Source of the DNA: Bradyrhizobium zhanjiangense
GTDB taxonomy: Bacteria; Pseudomonadota; Alphaproteobacteria; Rhizobiales; Xanthobacteraceae
NCBI RefSeq assembly: GCF_004114935.1
Contig: NZ_CP022221.1
Location: 3,245,001-3,309,000, forward strand
Length of the DNA: 64,000 nt
Reading direction: 5' to 3'
Of this stretch, positions 17,767-26,511 are shown in pieces (the stretch's first letter is position 1; the number at the start of each line of letters is the position of its first letter). The notes beneath the pieces are model-generated. The model ran no database searches. It was not told where the DNA came from and saw nothing but the letters and a program-made list of their open reading frames with translations. The translations under genes and the position numbers were made by a program.

Positions 17767-18618
17767 ATGATCCAGACCGTTGGCATCATCGGGGCAGGGA
17801 CCATGGGGAACGGCATCGCGCAGGTCTGCGCGGCGGCGGGGCTTTCGGTCGTGATGGTCGATATTTCCGATGCTGCAGTGAACCGCGGACTTTCGACCGT
17901 CGGCGGCAGCCTCGAGCGGCTGGTCAAGAAGGACAAGATGTCGGCTGCCGATCGTGAGGCGACGCTCAAGCGCATCACCGGCACAACCGACCGGTCGAAG
18001 CTGTCGGATTGCGACCTCGTCATCGAGGCGGCGACCGAGAACGAGGAGCTCAAGGTCAAGATCCTGAAGGATCTTTGCGCGACGCTGTCGCCGCGCACGC
18101 TGGTCGCGACCAACACCTCTTCGATCTCGATCACCAAGCTCGCCGCGGCGACCGATCGTCCCGACCGGTTCATCGGCATGCACTTCTTCAACCCCGTGCC
18201 GGTGATGGCGCTGCTCGAGCTCATCCGCGGCCTGCAGACCTCCAACGACACACACGCCAAGGCGCTGGATTTCGCCAAGCGCGTCGGCAAGGTGGCGATC
18301 ACGGCCAAGAACAGCCCGGGCTTCGCCGTCAACCGCATCCTCTGTCCGATGATCAACGAAGCGATCTTCGCGCTCCAGGAAGGCATTGCGACAGCGGAAG
18401 AGATCGACGCCGGCATGAAGCTCGGCTGCAACCATCCGATCGGGCCACTGGCGCTGGCCGATCTCGTCGGCCTCGACACCATGCTTTCGGTGATGGAGGT
18501 CTTTTACAAAGGCTTCAACGACCCCAAATACCGCCCGGCCCCCTTGCTCAAGGAAATGGTCGATGCCGGCCATCTCGGCCGCAAGACCGGGCAGGGCTTC
18601 TACATCTATAGCGCCTGA
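17767..18618 (+). CDS. 3-hydroxybutyryl-CoA dehydrogenase
   Basis: The 283-residue enzyme begins with an NAD-binding Rossmann motif ([20 protein letters not shown]). The catalytic HCDH features follow: [19 protein letters not shown] with the catalytic His, and [12 protein letters not shown] with the substrate-site Asn. Length and sequence match the single-function HbdA/PaaH dehydrogenases that interconvert acetoacetyl-CoA and 3-hydroxybutyryl-CoA in butyrate/PHB metabolism. AAGGATG precedes the ATG. The partner etf genes often found beside it are absent here. Confidence 0.92.
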   Translation: MIQTVGIIGAGTMGNGIAQVCAAAGLSVVMVDISDAAVNRGLSTVGGSLERLVKKDKMSAADREATLKRITGTTDRSKLSDCDLVIEAATENEELKVKILKDLCATLSPRTLVATNTSSISITKLAAATDRPDRFIGMHFFNPVPVMALLELIRGLQTSNDTHAKALDFAKRVGKVAITAKNSPGFAVNRILCPMINEAIFALQEGIATAEEIDAGMKLGCNHPIGPLALADLVGLDTMLSVMEVFYKGFNDPKYRPAPLLKEMVDAGHLGRKTGQGFYIYSA

Positions 18619-18755
18619 TGAAGGCATCGGCGGCGGCACTCAGCGTCCGCCGCCAGATCCCGCAATTTGCGCTGCGACAAAGAAGCCGCGCGCAATTGGC
18701 CCGACAATGTCGAATGGGGCGGCTTGCGGGAACATCGGAACGGATAACGAAGGAC

Positions 18756-19220
18756 ATGTCGGATCGACTGAAAGCCGAGCGCGAGGCGGCGGCGGCGCGG
18801 CGGAACCTGCTGACCCAGGATGCGGTCGAGCGCACCGGGATCACCGAGGAAATGATTGGAGAACTCGTCACCCGCTTCTACGGACGCGTGCGCGAGGACG
18901 CACGGCTCGGTCCGGTCTTTGCGATCGTCCAGAACTGGGATGAGCATCTCGCCAAGCTCAAGGATTTTTGGTCGTCGGTCGTCCTGATGAGTGGCCGCTA
19001 TCATGGCTCGCCGATGCGGGCGCATCTGCCGCTGAGCCTGGTTGGTGATCATTTCGATCGCTGGCTCGACCTGTTCGAGCAGACTGCGCGCGAGGTCTGC
19101 CCGCCGGCGGCGGCCGCGCTCTTCATCGACAAGGCACGGCGCATCGCCGACAGTTTCGAAATGGCGTCGGCGACAGTCGCGGGCCGTATCGCGTCTCCGC
19201 GTCATGTGCTCCGGTCCTGA
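18756..19220 (+). CDS. Group III truncated haemoglobin-like protein
   Basis: A 154-residue globin. Group III features are visible: LVTRFYGRVREDARLGPVF early, then W-x(3)-LAKLKDFWSSVVLMSG and RYHGSPMRAHLPL, where the histidine after HLPL-type segments is in the proximal region. GAAGGAC precedes ATG 18756; the frame is open back to 18618 but that extension has no conserved features. These globins bind oxygen, NO or sulfide; the physiological role is uncertain. It follows hbd by 137 bases and may have its own promoter. Confidence 0.8.
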   Translation: MSDRLKAEREAAAARRNLLTQDAVERTGITEEMIGELVTRFYGRVREDARLGPVFAIVQNWDEHLAKLKDFWSSVVLMSGRYHGSPMRAHLPLSLVGDHFDRWLDLFEQTAREVCPPAAAALFIDKARRIADSFEMASATVAGRIASPRHVLRS

Positions 19221-19482
19221 CGACGAGCGGCCTGCCTGCAAAATACGCAGCTCCTTTGCTTCGCTTTTGCGTTGCGACTGAGATCGCGGTGCACCAATTC
19301 CAACAGCATCGGCCTGATCTGCAAAATCATCATGCCAATCGCGCGGCATGACGTTGAAATTGCGAAAACGCGCTTGAATGCGTTCACTCTCGCTCAATCA
19401 AAGCGAGCAAAGCCATATTGATGCACTGCGGCGCCAACTCTTCGCCTTGTTTTCGGCAGAGTTCCAGCGCCTGCTAGCGTGC

Positions 19483-20136
19483 ATGTCGCGCTCATCGTTC
19501 ACTACCAATTCTGCATCCCCCGAGAATTCCACGGAACCCGAAGTCGACGCGGGCATCGAGCAGACGCGGCGAACGCTGCTGCTCGGCGCGCTTGCGAGCA
19601 CCGCTTGCCTCGGCTGTTCGCCGCCGGCGCGCGCGGGTGAAGATCCGCCCGGCTCCGACGAACGGCCACAAAAGGGTGACGTGCTGGTCTTCTCCGAAGG
19701 CGACAAGGAGGGGAAACTCATCACTGCGGCCGATGTGCCGGCCGGCGGACCGCCGGTCCATGCCTGGCCGAAGGATCCCAACACGTCTGTGGTGCGCAGC
19801 GCCTCGCGTCTCAACGAGATCCTGATCATCAAGCTCGATCCCGCCGAACTCGACGAGAAGACCCGCGCGCGTGCCGTCGACGGCATCATCGCCTATTCGG
19901 CGATCTGCTCGCACGCGGGCTGTCCCGTCACCGCCTGGGTGAAGAGCGATGTCGGCGACAAGGAGGTGTTCAAGTGCATGTGCCACAATTCCGAATACGA
20001 TCCCCGCGCGGGCGCGCAGGTCGTGTTCGGGCCGGCGCCGCGACGGCTTGCGGCGCTGCCGCTGGCACTCGCTGACGGTTCGCTCAACGTCGCCGGCAAT
20101 TTCATCGGAAAGGTAGGTGGCGCGCAGCCAGGATGA
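19483..20136 (+). CDS. Exported Rieske [2Fe-2S] protein
   Basis: A protein of about 217 residues with a twin-arginine-like leader (TRRTLLLGALASTACLG) and a C-terminal Rieske domain. Cluster ligands are seen as CSHAGC and CMCHNSEYD (two Cys and two His), with the GPAPRRL loop that covers the cluster. The domain resembles cytochrome bc1-type Rieske proteins rather than dioxygenase ferredoxins. The start is uncertain; ATG 19378 would give 252 residues. The quinoprotein dehydrogenase gene begins about 110 bases later, so the Rieske protein is probably its periplasmic electron acceptor, an unusual pairing since most such enzymes use cytochrome c. Confidence 0.82.
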   Translation: MSRSSFTTNSASPENSTEPEVDAGIEQTRRTLLLGALASTACLGCSPPARAGEDPPGSDERPQKGDVLVFSEGDKEGKLITAADVPAGGPPVHAWPKDPNTSVVRSASRLNEILIIKLDPAELDEKTRARAVDGIIAYSAICSHAGCPVTAWVKSDVGDKEVFKCMCHNSEYDPRAGAQVVFGPAPRRLAALPLALADGSLNVAGNFIGKVGGAQPG

Positions 20137-20249
20137 CGGACGGTGCGGGCCGTGCCCGCGTCACGAGAGGCCGCATCCGCCGATGGGCGGACGGGACGAA
20201 CAACAAGAATTCACAACAAGAATTCAAACGGATGAAAAGGGGAACGTCC

Positions 20250-21977
20250 ATGTCCAGGAAGCAATGGTTACTGTCCGGCTTCGTCGCCTTCACGTGTCTT
20301 GCCTCGACCGCCGCCATATCAGGCCCGATCGAGAATTATTCTCCGGTCACCACGCAACGGCTGGAAAATCCGGAACCCGGCAACTGGATGCTCTACCGGC
20401 GCACGTATGACGGGCAAGGCTACAGTCCGCTCGACCAGATCAACGCCTCGAACGTGAAAAACCTCACGCCGGCTTGGACCTTCGCTACGGGCGTCGTCGA
20501 AGGCCACGAGGCGCCGCCGATCGTCAACAACGGCGTGATGTTCGTGGCGACCCCGATGGGGCAGGTGATCGCGCTGAACGCGAAGACCGGCGACGAATAC
20601 TGGCGCTACAAGCGGCAGCTCCCCGACGATCTGTTCCAGCTGCATCCGACCAGCCGCGGCGTCGGCCTGTGGGAGGACAAGCTCTATCTCGCCACCACCG
20701 ACGACCACGTCGTCGCGCTCGACGCCAAGACCGGCAAGGTGGTGTGGGACACCAAGGTGCAGGACTACAAGAAGGGCCAGTACATGACCCTGATGCCGCT
20801 GATCGTCGACGGCAAGGTCATTGTCGGCGGATCCGGCGGCGAATTCGGCGTGCGCGGCTACGTCGCCGCCTACGATGCCAAGGACGGCAAGGAGCTGTGG
20901 CGGACCTTCACCATCCCCGGCGAAGGCGAGCCCGGTCACGACACCTGGCAGGGCGAAGACTGGAAGAATGGCGGCGGCTCGGCCTGGATGACCGGCAACT
21001 ACGACAAGGAGACCAAGACGATCTACTGGGGTGTCGGCAATGCCGCGCCATGGCCTGGCGAAACCCATCCCGGCGACAATCTCTACACATCCTCGGTGCT
21101 CGCGCTCGATCCCAACACCGGCAAGATCAAGACCCATCATCAGTACCACCAGAACGATTCCTGGGACTGGGATGAGGTCGATGCGCCGATGCTGATCGAC
21201 CTGCAGCGCGACGGCCGCAATATCAAGAGTCTCGTCCATCCGGGACGCGACGCCATCTTCTGGGTGCTCGAGCGCACGCCGACCAAGATCAACTATGTCG
21301 CCGGCTGGCCGTTCGTCTCCACGGACGTCTGGAAAGGCATCGAACCGGAGAGCGGCAAGCCGATCGTCGATCCCGCGCACAAGCCGGTGATCGGCAAGCG
21401 CGTGGAGTTCTGTCCCTCGCTCTGGGGCGGCAAGGATTGGCCGTCGGCGGCCTACAGCCAGAGGACCGGCCTCGTCTACGTGCCCGCCAACGAGAATTTC
21501 TGCGGTGGGTTCACCGGCGAGAAAGTCGCGCTGAAGCCCGGCGAACTCTGGCTCGGCACCAAGCCGGAGGATATCGGCCTCAAGGCGAAGCCCGGCGCGG
21601 ATCATTTCGGCGAACTGCAGGCCTGGGATCCCGCGACCGGCAAGAAGGTCTGGCAGCACAACTTCCCGAAGTCGCAGCTGTTCGGATCGGTGACGGCGAC
21701 CGCAGGCGATCTCGTCTTCGTCGGCGGCACAAACGACCGCAACTTCCGCGCCTTCAACGCCAAGACCGGCGAATTGTTGTGGGAGCAGAAGACCAACTCC
21801 GGCATCATGGGCATGCCGGTGTCCTATGAAATCGACGGCACGCAGTACATCGCGATCCAGTCGGGATGGGGTGTGGACGCACAGCGCATCCAGGATGCAC
21901 TTGCGACCAACAACATTGGCATCGAAGCCAACGTCCCGCAGGGCGGCGTCATCTGGGTGTTCGCGCTGAAGAAATAG
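20250..21977 (+). CDS. PQQ-dependent alcohol dehydrogenase with lanthanide signature, lacking the vicinal disulfide
   Basis: A 575-residue periplasmic quinoprotein of eight W-type propeller blades, with signal peptide. Metal ligands Glu198 (GGSGGEFG) and Asn264 (GVGNAAPW) are present, and the catalytic Asp306 is followed by Asp308 in SWDWDEV; the second Asp is the hallmark of lanthanide-dependent members. The adjacent Cys-Cys that sits over PQQ in MxaF, XoxF and ethanol dehydrogenases is replaced by QLHPTSRGVG. AAGGGGA before ATG 20250 decides the start. It follows the Rieske gene and ends at a strong terminator. Substrate unknown, probably a primary alcohol or aldehyde. Confidence 0.88.
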   Translation: MSRKQWLLSGFVAFTCLASTAAISGPIENYSPVTTQRLENPEPGNWMLYRRTYDGQGYSPLDQINASNVKNLTPAWTFATGVVEGHEAPPIVNNGVMFVATPMGQVIALNAKTGDEYWRYKRQLPDDLFQLHPTSRGVGLWEDKLYLATTDDHVVALDAKTGKVVWDTKVQDYKKGQYMTLMPLIVDGKVIVGGSGGEFGVRGYVAAYDAKDGKELWRTFTIPGEGEPGHDTWQGEDWKNGGGSAWMTGNYDKETKTIYWGVGNAAPWPGETHPGDNLYTSSVLALDPNTGKIKTHHQYHQNDSWDWDEVDAPMLIDLQRDGRNIKSLVHPGRDAIFWVLERTPTKINYVAGWPFVSTDVWKGIEPESGKPIVDPAHKPVIGKRVEFCPSLWGGKDWPSAAYSQRTGLVYVPANENFCGGFTGEKVALKPGELWLGTKPEDIGLKAKPGADHFGELQAWDPATGKKVWQHNFPKSQLFGSVTATAGDLVFVGGTNDRNFRAFNAKTGELLWEQKTNSGIMGMPVSYEIDGTQYIAIQSGWGVDAQRIQDALATNNIGIEANVPQGGVIWVFALKK

Positions 21978-22022
21978 CTCCGCGGGCGGATCGAAGAAGC
22001 GGAGCAGCCGGGGGGGTGGCGA

Positions 22023-22054
22023 ATGCGGCGGACGGCAACGTCCGCCGCATTTTT
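22023..22054 (+). terminator. Rho-independent terminator after the Rieske/PQQ dehydrogenase unit
   Basis: A 12-bp perfect stem (ATGCGGCGGACG with its complement) closes a GCAA loop and is followed by TTTTT. It lies 46 bases after the dehydrogenase stop. Confidence 0.85.
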
Positions 22055-22086
22055 GCTAAAGTGATGACGCCCTTGCTGCGTGATCT

Positions 22087-22172
22087 CGTCATGCCCGGGC
22101 TTGTCCCGGGCATCCACGTTCTTCGTGTTGAGACAAAGGTCGTGGATGGCCGGGACCAGCCCGGCCATGACG
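22087..22172. repeat. Palindromic intergenic repeat (CGTCATG...CATGACG)
   Basis: The stretch begins CGTCATGCCCGGGCTTGTCC and ends with the near-complement GGCCGGGACCAGCCCGGCCA followed by TGACG. Imperfect internal inverted arms (CCCGGG, CGTGGATG) are visible. Elements of this form are common between genes in Bradyrhizobium. Confidence 0.7.
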
Positions 22173-22205
22173 GCGTGGCAACATCAGTGCACCAAACTCG
22201 GAGCG

Positions 22206-22463
22206 CTACTTGCCCTGGCGCTCGACCTTATCCTTTTCCTTCTGGTTCATATCCCGAACCTTCGGATCAGGGTTGCGTTGCCCGGTGGTCTGGCTGGTCG
22301 AGGCGGGCGGGGCGTTTGCGTTGGGCAGGGAGTTCTGGTCCGGCGCGGTGGGGCGCGTCGCCGTGGTTGGCGGGGCGGTGTTGCTCTGGGCGAACGCACC
22401 AGCGGTCGTCAAAAGAAAGGCGCCCGACAGCGAGACTGCGAGCGCCTTTGAGATGTTGGTCAT
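22206..22463 (-). CDS. Small exported Pro/Thr-rich protein
   Basis: An 85-residue product with a signal peptide (MTNISKALAVSLSGAFLLTT, cleavage after AFA). The mature part is about 60 residues, rich in Pro, Thr, Asn and Ser, and ends in a charged tail (VRDMNQKEKDKVERQGK). AGGAG stands nine bases before ATG 22463. No cysteines. Function unknown. It lies downstream of the molybdenum hydroxylase genes on the same strand with a 54-base gap, and could be read from their transcript. Confidence 0.65.
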   Translation of the reverse strand: MTNISKALAVSLSGAFLLTTAGAFAQSNTAPPTTATRPTAPDQNSLPNANAPPASTSQTTGQRNPDPKVRDMNQKEKDKVERQGK

Positions 22464-22517
22464 CGATCCGCTCCTGTCAGATCGATGCAAACGGCCCGAG
22501 GCCGCTTGTGTTCCGGC

Positions 22518-24830
22518 TCACGCTTCCAATTGCTTGCCGATCGGAAGCGAGCGAATACGCTTTCCCGTCGCCTCGAAGATCGCATTGATCAGCGCCGGCG
22601 CGAACGGCGGAACGCCGGGCTCGCCGACGCCGCTCGGCGGCGTGTCAGGTCCGGGCGGCACGATGTAGACGTTGGTCACCACAGGAGATTCATCGATCCT
22701 GACGACCTGGAAGTCGTCAAAATTCTTCTGCTGCACCTTGCCGTCCTTGAAGGTGATCTCGCCATATTTGGCGATGCTGAGCCCCATGATCGCCGCGCCC
22801 TCGATCTGCGAGGCAATGCGCTCGGGGTTGACAAAGGTGCCGCAGTCGATCGCCGTGTCGACCCTTGGCACGGTCAGCTTGCCCTTGTCGTCGACCGCGA
22901 CCTCGACGATGGTTGCGATGTAGCTGACGAAGCTGCGGTGCACGGCGATGCCGAGGCCGTGGCCCTTCGGGACCTGACGGCCCCATTCGCCCTTTTCGGC
23001 GACCAGCTCGACCACCTTGCGCAGGCGCGCGGTGTCGATCGGATAGCTGTCCTGGGGCTCGCCGTAGTTCCAGAGGTCCTTCACCGCGGGCTTGACGATC
23101 CGCGGGCTGCCGATCAGCGCGAGCAGGGTCTCCTTCTGGTCGCGGCCGGTCGCCTGCGCGATCTCACCGACCATCGATTGCACCGCGAAAGCACGCGGGA
23201 TGTTCGAGACCGACCGGAACCAGCCGATGCGGGTATGTGCGGCCGCCTCCGGATTTTCGCAGGAGATGTTGTCGATCTCGAACGGCATGTCGACGAGTCC
23301 CATGCCGATCTCGAACGGCGCCTGGTGCACGGTGCCGGCGGCAAACGTCGAGGCGATGCTGGGCGCCACGCTGCGGTGGCGCCAGGCGATCACCTTGCCG
23401 CTCTTGTCGAGGCCCGCCTCGATCCGTTCGACCGAGACGGTGTGCAGGAAGCCGTTATGGATGTCGTCCTCGCGCGTCCACTGCACCTTGACCGGCGCGC
23501 CGAGCTCCTTGGAGAGCAGCGCCGCTTCGAGCGCGAAGTCGCATTTCGATTTGCGTCCGAACCCGCCGCCGAGCAGTGTGACGTTGACGGTGACGTTGCC
23601 TTCGGGAATGCCGAGCGTCTTGGCGACGTCCTCGCGGGTGCCGCCGGGGCTCTGCACCGGCGCCCAGATCTCCGCCTTGTCGCCCTTGACGTCGGCGACC
23701 GCCACCGGCGGCTCCATGCTGACATGGGCGAGGTGGGGGATGTAGTACTCGCCGACAATGACCTTGTCGGCGCTCTTCAAGGCGGCGTCCGCATCGCCCT
23801 CCTGACGCAGGACGAGGCCGGGCTTGCGCGAGGCCTCCTCGAGCTCCTTGCGGTAGGCGACGGAGTCGTATTTGCCGTTGGGGCCGTCGTCCCACACGAG
23901 CTTGAGCGCGTCGCGGCCCTTGATCGCCGCGCCGGTGTTGCGCGCGATGACGGCGACGCCACCGAGCGGCTGGAATTTCGACGGCCATGGCCAGCCGCGC
24001 ACCTGCATCACCTTCTCGACGCCGGGAATCTTCAGTGCGTCGTCCGGTTCGAACTTGACCAGCTTGCCGCCGGTCACCGGCGGACGGGCGATCACGGCAT
24101 ATTTCATGCCGGGCAGTCGCACGTCGGCGCCGTAGCGCGCCTTGCCGGTGGTGATGTCGTGGAGATCGACGATGCCGATCTGGCCCTTGGTGAGATAGCG
24201 GAAGTCCTTGGGGTTCTTCAGCTTGAGGCCTTCGATAGCCGGCACCGATTCCTTGGCGGCATCGGCGGCGAGCTCGCCGAAGCCGAGCTTGCGTCCGCTG
24301 GCGCTGTGGACGATCTCGTGATTGACGGCCTTGACCTCGGTCGCCGGCACGCCCCAGCGCTTGGCCGCGGCCTGCTCGAGCATGGTGCGGGCGGAGGCGC
24401 CGATCTGGCGCATCGGCATCAGATAGTGCCGCGTGCTGCGCGAGCCGTCGGTGTCCTGGTTGCCAAACTTGACCTCGTCGCCATGGGCCTGCTGCACCTT
24501 GACTCTGGACCAGTCGGCCTGCATCTCCTCGGCCACGATCAGCGGCAGGCTGGTGCGCACGCCGGTGCCCATTTCCGAACGGTGTCCAACGATGGTGACG
24601 ATGCCATCCGGCGCGACGGAAACGAACACCCGCGGATCGACCACGACGCCGTGCGGCATCTTTCCCGCGCCTGTTTCATAGGCGAATGCCTGGCGCGACA
24701 TCACGGGTGCTGCAAGCACGAAGCCGCCGGTGACGCCGAGCCCCTTCAGGATGCTCCGGCGCGAGACTTTCTCGACCCTGATGTGCTTTTCGAAGCCGCG
24801 AAGCTTGCGGGGATTGTCGATGAAATTCAT
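22518..24830 (-). CDS. Periplasmic molybdenum hydroxylase, large (molybdopterin) subunit
   Basis: A 770-residue xanthine-oxidase-family subunit of the isoquinoline 1-oxidoreductase (IorB)/aldehyde dehydrogenase type. It starts with a Tat signal (SRRSILKGLGVTGG), so the folded complex is exported. Molybdopterin-site segments include LLGGGFGRK, HRSEMGTG and the C-terminal GVGEPGVPP carrying the catalytic Glu. It pairs with the 2Fe-2S subunit upstream, and no FAD subunit is present, as in IorAB-type enzymes that donate to cytochromes. GGAG precedes the ATG, one base after the small-subunit stop. Aldehyde oxidation fits the surrounding alcohol-oxidation genes, but the substrate is inferred. Confidence 0.88.
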   Translation of the reverse strand: MNFIDNPRKLRGFEKHIRVEKVSRRSILKGLGVTGGFVLAAPVMSRQAFAYETGAGKMPHGVVVDPRVFVSVAPDGIVTIVGHRSEMGTGVRTSLPLIVAEEMQADWSRVKVQQAHGDEVKFGNQDTDGSRSTRHYLMPMRQIGASARTMLEQAAAKRWGVPATEVKAVNHEIVHSASGRKLGFGELAADAAKESVPAIEGLKLKNPKDFRYLTKGQIGIVDLHDITTGKARYGADVRLPGMKYAVIARPPVTGGKLVKFEPDDALKIPGVEKVMQVRGWPWPSKFQPLGGVAVIARNTGAAIKGRDALKLVWDDGPNGKYDSVAYRKELEEASRKPGLVLRQEGDADAALKSADKVIVGEYYIPHLAHVSMEPPVAVADVKGDKAEIWAPVQSPGGTREDVAKTLGIPEGNVTVNVTLLGGGFGRKSKCDFALEAALLSKELGAPVKVQWTREDDIHNGFLHTVSVERIEAGLDKSGKVIAWRHRSVAPSIASTFAAGTVHQAPFEIGMGLVDMPFEIDNISCENPEAAAHTRIGWFRSVSNIPRAFAVQSMVGEIAQATGRDQKETLLALIGSPRIVKPAVKDLWNYGEPQDSYPIDTARLRKVVELVAEKGEWGRQVPKGHGLGIAVHRSFVSYIATIVEVAVDDKGKLTVPRVDTAIDCGTFVNPERIASQIEGAAIMGLSIAKYGEITFKDGKVQQKNFDDFQVVRIDESPVVTNVYIVPPGPDTPPSGVGEPGVPPFAPALINAIFEATGKRIRSLPIGKQLEA

Positions 24831-24831
24831 G

Positions 24832-25284
24832 TCACACTCCAGTCGATGCGAGATGGACGGCGTTCTCGATGCGCTGGTAGCAGCCGCAGCGGCAGATGTT
24901 GCCGGACATCGCCTCGCGGATCTGGTCGTGCGAGGGCTTTGGGTTATCCATCAAGAGTGCTGCGCCCTGCATGATCTGGCCGGCTTGGCAGAAGCCGCAT
25001 TGAGGCACGTTGAGCTCGCGCCAGGCCTTCTGCACCGGGTGATCGCCGGTGGGGTGCAGTCCCTCGATCGTCGTGACCTCGCGTCCGGCAACGTCGTTCA
25101 CGGACGTGATGCAAGCGCGGACGGCCTGCTTGTCGACGATGACGGTGCAGGCGCCGCACAGGGCCTGGCCGCAGCCGAATTTGGTGCCGGTCAGTCCGGC
25201 CTCGTCACGCAGGAACCAGAGTAGCGGGAGATCCGGGTCGCCGTCCCAGCTCTGTTCCTGGCCGTTGATCTTCACCTTGATCAT
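24832..25284 (-). CDS. Molybdenum hydroxylase, 2Fe-2S subunit
   Basis: A 150-residue iron-sulfur subunit. The plant-ferredoxin-type cluster is bound by Cys38, Cys43, Cys46 and Cys58 (CGQALCGAC and RACIT). The second cluster is bound by Cys96, Cys99, Cys131 and Cys133 (CGFCQAG and NICRCGC). It carries electrons from the molybdenum centre of the large subunit. It has no signal peptide of its own and is presumably exported with its Tat-bearing partner. GAGGGA precedes the ATG. It is first in the two-gene operon. Confidence 0.92.
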   Translation of the reverse strand: MIKVKINGQEQSWDGDPDLPLLWFLRDEAGLTGTKFGCGQALCGACTVIVDKQAVRACITSVNDVAGREVTTIEGLHPTGDHPVQKAWRELNVPQCGFCQAGQIMQGAALLMDNPKPSHDQIREAMSGNICRCGCYQRIENAVHLASTGV

Positions 25285-25629
25285 GATCGTCCCTCGCTCT
25301 TCATAAGCCTGTTCAATTCAAAACTAACGACGCCGACCGGGCGTAATGCCGGTTGCGTCGTGTCGCCGCATTCCGGCCGCATTATCCTGCGCGGGCAGAT
25401 CCCGGCGGGCGGCAGGAATACAAATCGCAATGTCCGGATGTGCTCGATACCTCCCGTTTTGTTCTTAATTGTTTGCATTTCGCGCGGCATCGTGACGGCG
25501 CGACCGTAGCAGAGATCGCGTCGGACCGGCGTTCACAGCCGAGTGTTCTCACCCGGAGAGATTGCATCGATGGTTTGTCAAAAGCAGGGCGCGGCTTGAT
25601 GCCGCGCTACTTATGAGACGGGCGCAACC
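25285..25629. other. Upstream region of the molybdenum hydroxylase operon
   Basis: About 345 bases without a supported gene. The promoter of the 2Fe-2S subunit gene must lie here. I see no clear operator; short open frames on the plus strand have no ribosome binding site or family resemblance. Confidence 0.5.
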
Positions 25630-25670
25630 AAAAAAAGCTTCGTCCGCCAGGAAGACTGCACGGACGAAGC
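25630..25670 (-). terminator. Rho-independent terminator for leftward transcription
   Basis: GCTTCGTCCG (25637-25646) and CGGACGAAGC (25661-25670) form a perfect 10-bp stem. Read on the minus strand it is followed by seven T (A-run at 25630-25636). It lies about 245 bases beyond the gfa stop and is the probable end of the xoxF-xoxG-flhA-gfa transcript, or of a separate small RNA. Confidence 0.8.
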
Positions 25671-25836
25671 AGGATGCCTCAGTCGAGGGAGGGAGAACGC
25701 AAGCACCGCGAACTTCAAGCAAGAAGCCTGCGGCCCTGCGCAGTCATTCAGAGACCAGGACTGAGGAGCTGATGGCCCTCACATACGCGTGGTGCAGAAG
25801 CGCGGCATCGCCGCGATGGTCCCGGATGGGACCGAT

Positions 25837-25872
25837 TCGGTTCGCTGGCGCTGGTCGGCACCAGCGAACCGA
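25837..25872. other. Long stem-loop between gfa and its distal terminator
   Basis: TCGGTTCGCTGG (25837-25848) and CCAGCGAACCGA (25861-25872) are perfect 12-bp inverted arms. An alternative pairing (CGCTGGT with ACCAGCG) uses part of the same arm. There is no T-run on either side, so this is not a simple terminator. A further GAGGGC/GCCCTC pair lies at 25883-25900. Confidence 0.6.
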
Positions 25873-25915
25873 TAGGGCTTGAGAGGGCTCGGCGGCCCTC
25901 GCTCGGGCGGCCTTC

Positions 25916-26479
25916 TTAGGCGGCCTTGGATTTCGCCACGTGGGTCGCGATCGCGTCCATCAGCGCCGGCGACAGGCAGTCATAGGGCTCCAGCCCGATC
26001 TCCTTCAGTCGCGCACGGATGCCCGCCATTTGCTCCGGCTTCACGCCCGATTCGATCACAGAGGAGACGAAGGCGGCGAATTGCGGCGCCTGCGAGCCCT
26101 GCTCCTGGAACAGCTCGGGATGGATGAAGTCGAGCCCGTAGAACGGATGGCCCTTGTTCTCGATGCGGCCGTACATGTGCGTGCCGCAGGCCTTGCAGGC
26201 ATAGCGCTGGATCACCGCGGCGGGATCGACGATCTGGAGCTTGTCGCCGTTCTCGAGCACGGTGACGTTCTGGCGCGGCACCACGGCGACGACCGAGAAG
26301 GTCGCGCCCGGCGGCTTCCAGCACTTGGTGCAGCCGCAGGCGTGGTTGTGCGCGACGTCGCCCTTGATGCCGACCTTCACCGGATGGTCCTTGCATTTGC
26401 AGACCAGCGTGCCGCCGGCGAAGTTGCCGCTGCCTTGTTTGATGCCATTGTCGATCGATGGATGGAGTGCAACAGTCAT
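25916..26479 (-). CDS. gfa: Gfa, S-(hydroxymethyl)glutathione synthase (glutathione-dependent formaldehyde-activating enzyme)
   Basis: A 187-residue zinc protein that speeds the condensation of formaldehyde with glutathione, providing the substrate of FlhA. The cysteine pairs CKCKD, CGCTKCW and [11 protein letters not shown] are the expected zinc ligands of the Gfa family. It is 32 bases downstream of flhA in the xoxF-xoxG-flhA-gfa transcription unit, which fits handling of formaldehyde made by XoxF from methanol. Confidence 0.93.
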   Translation of the reverse strand: MTVALHPSIDNGIKQGSGNFAGGTLVCKCKDHPVKVGIKGDVAHNHACGCTKCWKPPGATFSVVAVVPRQNVTVLENGDKLQIVDPAAVIQRYACKACGTHMYGRIENKGHPFYGLDFIHPELFQEQGSQAPQFAAFVSSVIESGVKPEQMAGIRARLKEIGLEPYDCLSPALMDAIATHVAKSKAA

Positions 26480-26511
26480 GGGTCGATCCTCCTGGGTGTG
26501 ATGGCTGTGAC

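Noticed and set aside
22485..24974. Very long plus-strand open frame (about 829 codons)
   Set aside because: It mirrors the molybdenum hydroxylase subunit on the minus strand, has no family features, and reflects the lack of stops in antisense frames of GC-rich DNA.
25562..25882. Plus-strand frame of about 106 codons after the molybdenum hydroxylase region
   Set aside because: It runs through terminator and hairpin arms, has no ribosome binding site and no plausible family.
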